A stretch of 64,000 nt of DNA from Verrucomicrobiota bacterium. Its GTDB lineage: Bacteria; Verrucomicrobiota; Verrucomicrobiia; Limisphaerales; J093. Shown one piece after another: positions 35,797-43,850 of the stretch (positions are counted from its first letter, which is position 1; each line of letters opens with the position of its first letter). Below the pieces are notes generated by a model. The model had not been told where the DNA came from. It searched no databases and saw only the letters and a program-made list of their open reading frames with translations. The stretch is from positions 310,001 to 374,000 of the forward strand of contig JADJWF010000003.1 in the NCBI GenBank assembly GCA_016716505.1, given 5' to 3'. A program made the translations under genes and the position numbers.

Positions 35797-36543
35797 ATGT
35801 CCGGCTCGCTGGTCGTCAACGAGATCTATCTGAGTCTGCAGGGTGAAAGCACTTTCGCCGGCCTGCCCTGCGTCTTTGTGCGCCTGACCGCCTGCAACCT
35901 GCGGTGCTCGTACTGCGACACCGCCTACGCGTTCACCGAAGGGACGCGGATGGCGGCGGAGTTGATCCTGCGGCGGGTCGGTGAACTGGCCGCGCCTTAC
36001 GTCGCCGGCGGGGACAGGTGGGCCGGCCAGCCGCGCCTCCCCCTCGTGGAACTCACTGGGGGCGAGCCGCTGCTGCAGCCCGCTGTAGGACCTTTGATGA
36101 CCCGCTTGTGTGACGCGGGGTACACGGTGCTGCTCGAAACCAGCGGGGCGCTGGACATCTCACCGGTGGACCCGCGAGTTCGCCGCATCATGGACTTGAA
36201 GTGTCCCAGCAGCGGCGAATCTGACCGCAATCGGCTGGAGAATCTGCATCACTTGCGCCCGACGGACGAAGTGAAGTTCGTCATCGGCACGGTGGAAGAC
36301 TACGTGTGGGCGAGGGAAATGGTTTTGGCGCACCGACTGACGGCGGTCTGTCCGGTGCTTTTTTCCTGGGTTGCGCCGTTGACCCCCGCGCAACGCGATC
36401 CTTCGCTCCGCCCCCTGCCTCCCGGTCAGACTCCGTTGACGCGCCGCCAGTTGGTCGAGCGAATCATCGCCGACGCGCTGGCGGTGCGCTTTCAACTCCA
36501 GATGCACAAATTCATCTGGCCGCCGGACGAGCGGGCAGTTTGA
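35797..36543 (+). CDS. queE: 7-carboxy-7-deazaguanine synthase
   Basis: A 248-residue radical-SAM enzyme of queuosine biosynthesis. It starts LVVNEIYLSLQGESTFAGLP, with the CX3CX2C cluster motif CNLRCSYCDTAYAFTEG. Substrate-binding pieces are ELTGGEPLLQP, VLLETSGALDIS, MDLKCPSSGE and DEVKFVIG. It ends FQLQMHKFIW, as QueE proteins do. No other queuosine genes are adjacent. ATG 35797 gives the natural start. Confidence 0.94.
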   Translation: MSGSLVVNEIYLSLQGESTFAGLPCVFVRLTACNLRCSYCDTAYAFTEGTRMAAELILRRVGELAAPYVAGGDRWAGQPRLPLVELTGGEPLLQPAVGPLMTRLCDAGYTVLLETSGALDISPVDPRVRRIMDLKCPSSGESDRNRLENLHHLRPTDEVKFVIGTVEDYVWAREMVLAHRLTAVCPVLFSWVAPLTPAQRDPSLRPLPPGQTPLTRRQLVERIIADALAVRFQLQMHKFIWPPDERAV

Positions 36544-36757
36544 CGGGGGAAACCCGTTGGCGCGGGACTTGGTCACGCGGGCCGGGGATTCCGCCACCCT
36601 GAAAAGGGCGACATCCGGGCGCACTTTCGCCTTTTCTGGCAGGGCTGCGGGATTATCTTCCGCGGACGCAATCGTCGGGACGGGAGGCGGGCCGCGAGTG
36701 ATCAGGTCGGGCGAAGCCGGCTCCCGGTGGCCGCGCGAAGGCGGCAAGTCAGAGTCA

Positions 36758-38548
36758 ATGGACGCAGCTCACATACGGAATTTCAGCATCATCGCCCATG
36801 TGGACCATGGGAAGACGACGCTTTCCGACCGTCTCCTGCACCGGACGGGCACGATTGCGGACCGGCAGATGCAGGATCAGTTGCTCGACTCGATGGACCT
36901 CGAGCGCGAGCGCGGCATCACCATCAAGGCGCACCCGGTCACGATGATGTACCGGGCGCGTAACGGGGAGACGTACGAGCTGAACCTGATTGACACCCCG
37001 GGCCATGTGGATTTCGCCTACGAGGTGTCCCGCAGTCTCAACGCCTGCGAAGGCGCGCTGCTGGTGATTGACGCCGCCCAAGGGGTCGAGGCCCAGACCG
37101 TGGCCAACATGCACCTGGCCACGAAGCAGAACCTCACGTTGATCCCGGTCATCAACAAGATTGACCTGCCGCACGCGAACATTGCCCAGGCCAAACAGCA
37201 ACTCGAGGACATCCTCGCGATCCCGGCCGAGACGGCGATCCTGGCCAGCGCCAAAGAGGGCATCGGCATCGAAGAAATCCTGGAGGCGATCGTCGCCCGG
37301 ATTCCGCCGCCGAAACCCACCGGCCAGCCGAGCCTCCAGGCCCTCTGCTTCGATTCGTATTACGACACCTACAAGGGCGTGGTCACCCACGTCCGCGTCT
37401 TCAACGGCCAGTTGCGAGCCGGGATGCAGGTGAAGCTGCTGCACAGTGGTCGCACTTACGAGGTCAAGGAAGTCGGGAGTTTCAACCCCAAGCCCTACGT
37501 GCGGGAGAAACTCGACACGGGCGAAACCGGGTATGTGACCGCCAACATCAAGACCCCGAAGGAGGTCAAGATGGGTGACACGTTCACCGACGCGCGGAAT
37601 CCCTCGGCGGCCTTGCCGGGCTTTCAGGAGATTCATCCGATGGTGTTCAGCGGCATCTATCCGATCAACACCGCGGACTACGAGCACTTGAAAGTCAACC
37701 TGGCGAAGCTCCAGTTGAACGATTCGGCGTTCGTGTACCAGTCCGAGAGTTCGGTGGCGCTGGGGTTCGGCTTTCGCTGCGGTTTTCTCGGGCTGCTGCA
37801 CATGGAAATCGTGCAGGAGCGGCTGCGCCGTGAGTACGACATGGACATCATCGCCACGTATCCGAGCGTGGTGTACCGCGTGCGCCTCACCAACGGGGAG
37901 GTCAAGGAGATTGACAATCCGGCTTTCCTCCCGGAAGTGACGTTCATCTCCGAAATCGAAGAACCAATCGTCCGTTCGTTCATCATCTGCCCGAACGAGC
38001 ACATTGGCGACATGATGGCACTCATTTCCGAAAAGCGCGGGGTTCTGGACCACACGGAGACGCTCGACCCCCGGCGCGTCATGATGACGTGCGTCGTGCC
38101 CCTCAATGAGATCCTCATAGACTTCCACGACCGCATCAAAAGCATCACCCGCGGTTTCGGCTCGATGGACTACGAGCACGCGGGGTACCGCGCGTCGGAC
38201 ATGGTCAAACTGGACTTGCTGGTCAACACCGAACCGGTGGACGCGTTCTCGTGCATCGTCCACCGCGACAAGGCGGAAGGGCGTGGCCGGGCCCTGGCGG
38301 CCAAGCTCAAAGAGGTGATTCCGCGGCAGCAGTTCGCGGTGGCCATCCAGGCGGCGATTGGCGGCAAGATCATCGCCCGCGAGACTGTCAGCGCGTTCCG
38401 CAAGGACGTGACGGCGAAATGCTACGGTGGCGACATTTCGCGGAAACGGAAGCTCCTGGAGAAGCAGAAGGAGGGCAAGAAGCGGATGAAGACCGTCGGC
38501 TCGGTGAACATCCCGCAGGAGGCCTTCATCGAGGTTCTGAAGGCGTGA
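36758..38548 (+). CDS. lepA: Elongation factor 4 (LepA)
   Basis: 596 residues, normal length. A translational GTPase that acts on stalled or pre-initiation ribosomes. G1 is SIIAHVDHGKTTLSDRL, then ERERGITIKA, G3 LIDTPGHVDFAYE, G4 PVINKIDLPHA. LepA-specific parts are ALGFGFRCGFLGLLHMEIVQE and the C-terminal GKIIARETVSAFRKDVTAKC with KRKLLEKQKEGKKRMK. ATG 36758 gives MDAAHIRNFSIIAHVDHG. It sits directly before two signal peptidase genes, the same lepA-lepB order as in many bacteria. Confidence 0.97.
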   Translation: MDAAHIRNFSIIAHVDHGKTTLSDRLLHRTGTIADRQMQDQLLDSMDLERERGITIKAHPVTMMYRARNGETYELNLIDTPGHVDFAYEVSRSLNACEGALLVIDAAQGVEAQTVANMHLATKQNLTLIPVINKIDLPHANIAQAKQQLEDILAIPAETAILASAKEGIGIEEILEAIVARIPPPKPTGQPSLQALCFDSYYDTYKGVVTHVRVFNGQLRAGMQVKLLHSGRTYEVKEVGSFNPKPYVREKLDTGETGYVTANIKTPKEVKMGDTFTDARNPSAALPGFQEIHPMVFSGIYPINTADYEHLKVNLAKLQLNDSAFVYQSESSVALGFGFRCGFLGLLHMEIVQERLRREYDMDIIATYPSVVYRVRLTNGEVKEIDNPAFLPEVTFISEIEEPIVRSFIICPNEHIGDMMALISEKRGVLDHTETLDPRRVMMTCVVPLNEILIDFHDRIKSITRGFGSMDYEHAGYRASDMVKLDLLVNTEPVDAFSCIVHRDKAEGRGRALAAKLKEVIPRQQFAVAIQAAIGGKIIARETVSAFRKDVTAKCYGGDISRKRKLLEKQKEGKKRMKTVGSVNIPQEAFIEVLKA

Positions 38549-38559
38549 ACGCGACCGCC

Positions 38560-38575
38560 GGGAAGGGCAGGGGAA
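38560..38575 (+). repeat. Two overlapping KOPS-like sites, pointing right
   Basis: GGGAAGGG (38560-38567) overlaps GGGCAGGGGAA (38565-38575) in the short lepA-lepB gap. It is the last right-pointing copy before the orientation switch. Confidence 0.5.
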
Positions 38576-38585
38576 TCACCATCGC

Positions 38586-39770
38586 ATGAACGGGTTATAC
38601 TGGTTTGTTTCGAGGCGCTACCGCCACGCGGTCGAAATCCGCAAACACGTCGAGCGGGAGCGCAACGCCCAGCGCGATCTGCTCTCCGCCAACGCGCTCG
38701 AGGAACTGGCCACCGGGCTGGCGGAGTTCAAGGAAACCATGCGCGACACCGAGGAACTGGAATCGGTGCAAGCGGCGGGAAAAAAGCTCGAGGAGGTGGC
38801 GGCGAAGTGGTTGCGGCCTTACCCGGGGGGAAGTTCGCGGGAAAACATCCGCGAGTTCCTGGTCAGCGCCGTGCTCATTCTCAGCATCTTCTCGTTTTTC
38901 GCGCAGCCCATGAAGATCCCGTCCGGATCCGCGCAGCCCACCTTGTACGGAAACGTCACCACCGACCTGAAGCCGACCCAGCGGCCGGTCCCCGGTGTGG
39001 TGGACCGGTTCTTCGACTGGTTCCGCGGGGTGGATTACCACGTCTGGACCGCGCCCGAGGACGGCGTGTTGAGCATTGATCCTCCATCCACCACGCTGCG
39101 TTTCATCAAGACGCAGTCCTTCAGCATCGGAAAACACACGTACTCGATTTGGTGGCCGCCGGACGATCTGCTCGCCCCCGTGCCCGGCAGCGACACGCTC
39201 AAGTGTGGCGTTTCCCCGGGCCAGCGCTTTCGCAAGGGGGAGATCGTCCTCAAGCTCCGAATCTCCAGCGGAGATCGGTTGTTTGTGGACCGCTTGACCT
39301 ACAACTTCCGCCGGCCAATCCGGGGCGAGACCATCGTGTTTGCCTCCACGGGGATCCCCGATCTCACGCAAAACACCCACTACATCAAGCGGCTCGTTGG
39401 CCTCCCGGGCGACCGCATCCGAATTGGCAACGACCGCCATCTGATTGTCAACGGCGAGCGGTTGGACGCGGCCACCCCGTACTTCGAGAAGGTGTACGCG
39501 TTTCGCGGGCCGCCGCGGGACAGCCAGTATTCGGGGCACGTGAACGAACTCGTCGCCCGGCAAAATGGACGCGGACGGCTGGCGCCACTGTTTCCCGATG
39601 AAACCGCAGAACTGGTCGTTCGCCGCGGGCATTACCTCGCGTTCGGCGACAACACGATGAACAGCTACGACGGCCGGGCTTGGGGTGACTTCCCGCGCGA
39701 GAAGGTCGTGGGCAAGGCATTCTTCGTTTTCTGGCCGTTTACCGAGCGCTTCGGGCTGGTTTATCGGTGA
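38586..39770 (+). CDS. lepB: Signal peptidase I, first copy
   Basis: A 394-residue membrane peptidase with a long N-terminal coiled region, one membrane helix (REFLVSAVLILSIFSFF) and a large insertion typical of this phylum. The box B catalytic Ser lies in KIPSGSAQPTLYG, where the usual Met after Ser is Ala. The box D catalytic Lys is in HYIKRLVGLPGDRI, and box E is FGDNTMNSYDGRAWGDFP. It is probably active, but the Ser-Ala variant could alter specificity. It starts 37 bp after lepA and overlaps the second copy. Confidence 0.92.
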   Translation: MNGLYWFVSRRYRHAVEIRKHVERERNAQRDLLSANALEELATGLAEFKETMRDTEELESVQAAGKKLEEVAAKWLRPYPGGSSRENIREFLVSAVLILSIFSFFAQPMKIPSGSAQPTLYGNVTTDLKPTQRPVPGVVDRFFDWFRGVDYHVWTAPEDGVLSIDPPSTTLRFIKTQSFSIGKHTYSIWWPPDDLLAPVPGSDTLKCGVSPGQRFRKGEIVLKLRISSGDRLFVDRLTYNFRRPIRGETIVFASTGIPDLTQNTHYIKRLVGLPGDRIRIGNDRHLIVNGERLDAATPYFEKVYAFRGPPRDSQYSGHVNELVARQNGRGRLAPLFPDETAELVVRRGHYLAFGDNTMNSYDGRAWGDFPREKVVGKAFFVFWPFTERFGLVYR

Positions 39771-40996
39771 GGTGGGGGCGGCACATCCTCCGGTGGTTTC
39801 GCTCCCGCGCGGTCCGGCGGGCGATGGCGGAACAGCGTATCAGCCGCCGCCTGATCAACTATTTCCGCGACACGCTTCCCCCCGAGGGAGTGGCCCAGAT
39901 CAGGACCGCCAGCCAGGAGCTGTCGGGCGTATGGCGCAGTGGGGCGGGGGATGCGGCGGTCACGGAACGCACCCTTCATTTGCGCAGCGTAACCGAGCGT
40001 TGGGTCATTGACCCCGCCCGCAATCGCCTGCGCGAAGCCGTGGACATCTGCCTGGTGGCGCTGGTGGTCGCCCTGAGCGTCCGAGCGTTCTTTGTCCAGC
40101 CAATGGCGATCCCCACCGGTTCCATGCAGCCGACCCTCTATGGCGTCACCGTTGAGAATCTGCTGGAATCCGCTTCGCCGGTACCGTCCGGAATCGGGCA
40201 GTTCTTCGACCGGTGGATCCACGGGCGCCGCTACTTCGAGGTGACCGCGAAGTGCGACGGGCGCATCTCAGAGATACTGGATCCGGAACCCATCCTGCCG
40301 ATTCTGCCGCAGTGGAAGCGCCAGCGATTCAAGCTGGGGACAGAATGGCACACGATCTGGTTTCACCCGTCGGACCTTCCGAACCCGTGGAATATTGACC
40401 CTGCGAAACTCATCTTCGGGTACGCCCGGGTAACTGAAGACCACTTCTTCAAGGCTGGCGAAACCATCCTGCGCCTCGCGGTCAACTCCGGTGACCACAT
40501 ATTGGTGGACCGGCTCAGCTATCACTTTCGTAGGCCGGAACGGGGAGAAATCGTGGTGTTTCGAACCGCCGGCATCGCCGGAATCCCGGAAGCCACTTAC
40601 TACATCAAGCGACTCGTAGGACTCGGCGGAGACCGCGTACGGATTGGCGATGACCGGCATCTGGTGATCAACGGCCGCCGACTGGATTCGCAAACACCGC
40701 GCTTCGAACAGGTGTACACGTTTGTCGGGCCGCCGAAAGACAGCCAGTATTCCGGGCACCTCAACGACCGGGTCGCTCAAGCCCTTAGAATGCGCCCCCG
40801 CAGCTTGGCCCCGCGTTTTCCCAACGGGCGGGCGGAATTCTTGGTTCGCCCTGGGCACCTCCTCGTCATGGGTGACAACTCAGTTAGCAGCTTGGATGGG
40901 CGCCAATGGGGTGATTTTCCTGCCAATCGTCTGGTGGGGCGGTTTTGGGCAGTCTATTGGCCGGTGGGCGAGCGGTTTGGTCGCGGGCAGAATTAG
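39767..40996 (+). CDS. lepB: Signal peptidase I, second copy
   Basis: 409 residues, a tandem paralogue of the preceding gene. A GTG start overlaps the previous stop as GTGA. Membrane helix AVDICLVALVVALSVRAFFV; box B IPTGSMQPTLYGV with the standard Ser-Met; box D TYYIKRLVGLGGDRV; box E MGDNSVSSLDGRQWGDFP. Both copies share the phrase GPP-DSQYSGH before box E, showing recent common descent or the phylum's shared insertion. It cleaves signal peptides at the outer face of the inner membrane. Confidence 0.93.
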   Translation: MRWGRHILRWFRSRAVRRAMAEQRISRRLINYFRDTLPPEGVAQIRTASQELSGVWRSGAGDAAVTERTLHLRSVTERWVIDPARNRLREAVDICLVALVVALSVRAFFVQPMAIPTGSMQPTLYGVTVENLLESASPVPSGIGQFFDRWIHGRRYFEVTAKCDGRISEILDPEPILPILPQWKRQRFKLGTEWHTIWFHPSDLPNPWNIDPAKLIFGYARVTEDHFFKAGETILRLAVNSGDHILVDRLSYHFRRPERGEIVVFRTAGIAGIPEATYYIKRLVGLGGDRVRIGDDRHLVINGRRLDSQTPRFEQVYTFVGPPKDSQYSGHLNDRVAQALRMRPRSLAPRFPNGRAEFLVRPGHLLVMGDNSVSSLDGRQWGDFPANRLVGRFWAVYWPVGERFGRGQN

Positions 40997-40999
40997 CTG

Positions 41000-41027
41000 T
41001 TTTCGCACAATGTTTGTTCTATTCACT
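41000..41027 (+). other. Candidate dif-like XerCD site
   Basis: A 28-bp AT-rich block in the 90-bp gap between lepB2 and the glycosylase gene. It reads as an 11-bp arm TTTTCGCACAA, a 6-bp centre TGTTTG and an 11-bp arm TTCTATTCACT. By hand alignment 18 of 28 positions match E. coli dif (7/11, 4/6, 7/11). It lies where the KOPS-like motifs change orientation. It could equally be an AT-rich promoter or spacer. Confidence 0.35.
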
Positions 41028-41086
41028 AGCAAGTGCCCGTTGGCATGCTTACCCGCCGTTCGAATCCCGTCCTCCACTCTCCCGCC

Positions 41087-41887
41087 ATGAAGACCGCGAG
41101 ATCGGCCAGATTCTCGTCTCAGTTCCGGCCCACCGCCCTCCTTCCCCGGGCCTACGAACTTCTTTTCGCTGCCTATGGGCCTCAGCGTTGGTGGCCGGCG
41201 GATTCGCCCTTCGAGGTGTGCGTTGGCGCCATCCTGACGCAGAACACGAGCTGGACGAACGTCGAGCGAGCCATCGCCGCCTTAAAGCGGGCCGGCCGAT
41301 TGTCGGTCGTGGGCATCTCCACACTGACGCTGACTGAGTTGGTGGCGCTGATCCGGCCGGCCGGCTACTTCAATGTCAAGGCTCGGCGGCTGAAGGAATT
41401 CGTGCGGGTCCTGCAGCAGGACTTCGGCGGCCGGCTGGACCGACTGTTTGCGGGCAGCCTTGATGAAGCGCGCGATCGGCTGCTGGCGATCAACGGCATC
41501 GGGCCGGAAACCGCTGACAGCATGCTCTTGTACGCCGGCGGCCATGCCAGCTTCGTGGTGGACGCCTACACCCGTCGCGTCTTCGCCCGCCACGGATGGT
41601 GCCATCCGGAGGCGTCGTACGATGAACTGAAAACCCTTTGTGAGACGGCGCTGAAGAACCGGGCTTCCGATCAACTGCCGGCCTACTGGGGCGATTACCA
41701 CGCCCAAATCGTGCGGGTCGGCAAGATCCATTGTCGCAAGGCGGCACCCCGGTGCGAAGGCTGTCCTCTGGAGCCCTTGCTGCCCCGCGCGACCGGAGGA
41801 CCCGTTGGCCGCATGCCGCGCCCACGGGATGGCTTGTCGAATGCTGCTTTTCGGCGCCGTCTAACGTCTCCCCTTCCCCAGCCATGA
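41087..41887 (+). CDS. Endonuclease III-like HhH-GPD DNA glycosylase
   Basis: A 266-residue base-excision-repair enzyme. The phrase FEVCVGAILTQNTSWTNVERAI and the helix-hairpin-helix LLAINGIGPETADSMLLYAGG followed by catalytic Asp in FVVDAYTRRVFARHG identify the family. The C-terminal cluster region reads HCRKAAPRCEGCPLEPLL: three cysteines fit C-X6-C-X2-C but the fourth is absent, so the [4Fe-4S] cluster may be lacking or liganded differently. It is closer to the MagIII-like subgroup than to classical Nth. ATG 41087 was chosen. It overlaps the next gene by ATGA. Confidence 0.87.
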   Translation: MKTARSARFSSQFRPTALLPRAYELLFAAYGPQRWWPADSPFEVCVGAILTQNTSWTNVERAIAALKRAGRLSVVGISTLTLTELVALIRPAGYFNVKARRLKEFVRVLQQDFGGRLDRLFAGSLDEARDRLLAINGIGPETADSMLLYAGGHASFVVDAYTRRVFARHGWCHPEASYDELKTLCETALKNRASDQLPAYWGDYHAQIVRVGKIHCRKAAPRCEGCPLEPLLPRATGGPVGRMPRPRDGLSNAAFRRRLTSPLPQP

Positions 41888-42636
41888 ACGCGCCACCACC
41901 TGCACGACGCGACACCCTGGTGATCGTTCCCACGTACAACGAACGGGAGAATCTCCGTCCGCTGGTCCAACACCTCAACCGCCTGCCCACGCCGGTGGAC
42001 CTGCTGGTCGTGGACGACAACTCCCCGGACGGGACGGGTGACTTGGCCGATGAACTGGCCCGGGCATTTCCGTTCGTCCACGTGCTGCACCGCGAACGCA
42101 AGGAGGGCCTCGGACGAGCGTATTGTGCCGGCTTCGCGTGGGCACTGGCCCGACACTACGAGTTCATCTTCGAGATGGATGGCGATTTCTCCCACGATCC
42201 CGACGACATTCCCGCCTTTCTCGAGGCGGCGGTGGGCGCGGATCTGGTTCTGGGCACGCGATACCGGAACGGCATCCGGGTGATCAACTGGCCACTGAGC
42301 CGCCTGCTCCTGAGTCTTTCGGCCGCCAAGTATGTGCGCGTCGTCACCGGGATGCCGTTCAGCGATCCCACTGGCGGCTTCAAGTGCTTCCGCCGGCGGG
42401 CGCTGGAATCGCTCAACCTCGATCGGGTGCGGAGCAACGGATACAGCTTTCAGATCGAAATCACGCACAAGCTGTGGCGGCAGGGAATGCGCGTCGCCGA
42501 AGTCCCGATCATCTTCCGGGACCGTTTTCAAGGCAGCTCCAAGATGTCCCGCCGGATCGTTTGGGAAGCGCTGGTCATGGTCTGGCGGCTCTGGCTGCAA
42601 AACGGCCTGCGGCGCTCGCCACGCCCGCCGGGCTGA
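41884..42636 (+). CDS. Polyprenol monophosphomannose synthase-like GT2
   Basis: A 250-residue enzyme resembling dolichol-phosphate mannosyltransferase, which makes the lipid-linked mannose donor for surface glycans. Motifs are VIVPTYNERENLRPLV, LLVVDDNSPDGTGDLADEL, FIFEMDGDFSHDPDDIP (DxD), VLGTRYRNGI, DPTGGFKCFRRRALE and the C-terminal IIFRDRFQGSSKMS. No membrane anchor domain follows, as in the soluble Dpm1 class. Translationally coupled to the glycosylase gene by ATGA. Confidence 0.92.
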   Translation: MNAPPPARRDTLVIVPTYNERENLRPLVQHLNRLPTPVDLLVVDDNSPDGTGDLADELARAFPFVHVLHRERKEGLGRAYCAGFAWALARHYEFIFEMDGDFSHDPDDIPAFLEAAVGADLVLGTRYRNGIRVINWPLSRLLLSLSAAKYVRVVTGMPFSDPTGGFKCFRRRALESLNLDRVRSNGYSFQIEITHKLWRQGMRVAEVPIIFRDRFQGSSKMSRRIVWEALVMVWRLWLQNGLRRSPRPPG

Positions 42637-42648
42637 GGTCGCCCCGGT

Positions 42649-43680
42649 TCACCGCCGGATGCGCACGTGCGTCTTTACCGCGTGATTTCCGGCGGTCATG
42701 GACTTGAGCAACGCTGGCAGGTCGTCCAGCTCGCACTCGTCGTCCACAAAATCAACCGCCCGGACGGTCCCCTGCTCCACCAGCGCCAGCGCCCGCCGGA
42801 TGGTGGCCGGCGTGTGGTGAAAACTGGCGAGCAAGGCGAGACCTGAATAGTGAATCCTGCCGGTGTCGAGCGAGATGGTGGTTCCCGCCGGACAACCGCC
42901 GAAGAAGTTGACCCGTCCTCCCTTGCGAACGAGCTGCACCGCGGCCTCCCAGGCTTCGGGCTTTCCGATGGCTTCGAGGACGACATCCGGGGCCTTGCCG
43001 TTTTCGGCTTGAATGGCACGGGCCAGGTCTGCCGCCGCGCCGACATCAATCACGTGGTTGGCCCCCAGCCGCCGCGCCGCCGCCAATCGCGCGGCCCGCC
43101 GCCCCGCCACCGTGACGTCGCACCCGCGGGCGCGGGCCAGGACGACAAACATCAAGCCAATCGGTCCCGCCCCCAGCACGAGCACCCGCTCGCCCGCCTT
43201 GAGCGCCGTCTCCTCCACGCCCAGCACCACGCACGCGAGCGGTTCCACCAGAGCCGCGTCGCGGAACGAAGTTTCCGCCCCCAAACGCAGGAGGTTCTTC
43301 TGGACCAGCCGCGCCGGAATGACGATGGACTCGGCGTAGGCCCCGTTGAGGAACAGCAGATCATCGCAAAGATTCGGCTGGCCCGCCTCACACCAGCGGC
43401 ACGCGCCGCAGGGCGCCGAATTCGCCGCCACGACCCGCTCGCCCACGCGCCAGTCCGACACCTCGGGGCCGACTTCGCTGATCACCCCCGCGAATTCATG
43501 CCCAAAGACCGCCGGCGGCACGATCATGCGCGCGTGATACCCGCGCCGATAAACTTTGAGATCCGTGCCGCAGGTCAGCGCCGCATGGATGGTGACCCGG
43601 ACCTCGCCGGGCTGAAGGGCGCGTTCCTTCACGTCCTCGATGCGAACGTCTTCCCGGCCGTAGAGCACAGCGGCTTTCAC
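42649..43680 (-). CDS. Zinc-dependent medium-chain alcohol/polyol dehydrogenase
   Basis: 343 residues. Catalytic-zinc motifs are ALTCGTDLKVYRRG and VFGHEFAGVISEVG. Structural-zinc cysteines are in APCGACRWCEAGQPNLC. The Rossmann loop is VLVLGAGPIGLMFVVLARARG, followed by GRRAARL. The family includes sorbitol, threonine and alcohol dehydrogenases; the substrate is not evident. The GTG at 43680 was chosen because AAGG lies about eight bases upstream and the product then starts VKAAVLYGREDVRIED, as family members do. Convergent with the preceding GT2 gene with a 12-bp gap. Confidence 0.9.
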   Translation of the reverse strand: MKAAVLYGREDVRIEDVKERALQPGEVRVTIHAALTCGTDLKVYRRGYHARMIVPPAVFGHEFAGVISEVGPEVSDWRVGERVVAANSAPCGACRWCEAGQPNLCDDLLFLNGAYAESIVIPARLVQKNLLRLGAETSFRDAALVEPLACVVLGVEETALKAGERVLVLGAGPIGLMFVVLARARGCDVTVAGRRAARLAAARRLGANHVIDVGAAADLARAIQAENGKAPDVVLEAIGKPEAWEAAVQLVRKGGRVNFFGGCPAGTTISLDTGRIHYSGLALLASFHHTPATIRRALALVEQGTVRAVDFVDDECELDDLPALLKSMTAGNHAVKTHVRIRR

Positions 43681-43746
43681 GGACGGCACCTTATTGCGGC
43701 CGAGGCTCCGGTTCAAACTCGCATCTGCGAAGCGGGAGGCGACAGG

Positions 43747-43759
43747 CCCTCCCCTGCCC
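43747..43759 (-). repeat. KOPS-like sites, pointing left
   Basis: CCCTCCCC (43747-43754) overlaps CTCCCCTGCCC (43749-43759), the exact complement of the 11-mer. They lie upstream of the alcohol dehydrogenase start. Confidence 0.5.
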
Positions 43760-43790
43760 TGCCGCGGCCGAACCAGCGGCATCACGGCGC

Positions 43791-43823
43791 AAAAAGGCGG
43801 GCCCCGTTGCCGAAGCCCGCCCT
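43791..43823 (-). terminator. Rho-independent terminator of the giant gene
   Basis: On the minus strand, GGCGGGC pairs with GCCCGCC (43815-43821 with 43796-43802) and is followed by TTTTT (complement of 43791-43795). It starts about 28 bp after the stop codon at 43851 and is the clearest intrinsic terminator in the window. Confidence 0.88.
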
Positions 43824-43850
43824 TCTGACTCGATTCGAAGGTCTCCGCCG

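Noticed and set aside
36755..38263. 502-codon minus-strand frame over lepA
   Set aside because: Shadow of lepA, rich in Val/Asp/His with no family resemblance.
39761..39775. Possible fusion of the two signal peptidases
   Set aside because: The GTGA overlap is an ordinary coupled stop-start; both proteins have complete and separate catalytic boxes.
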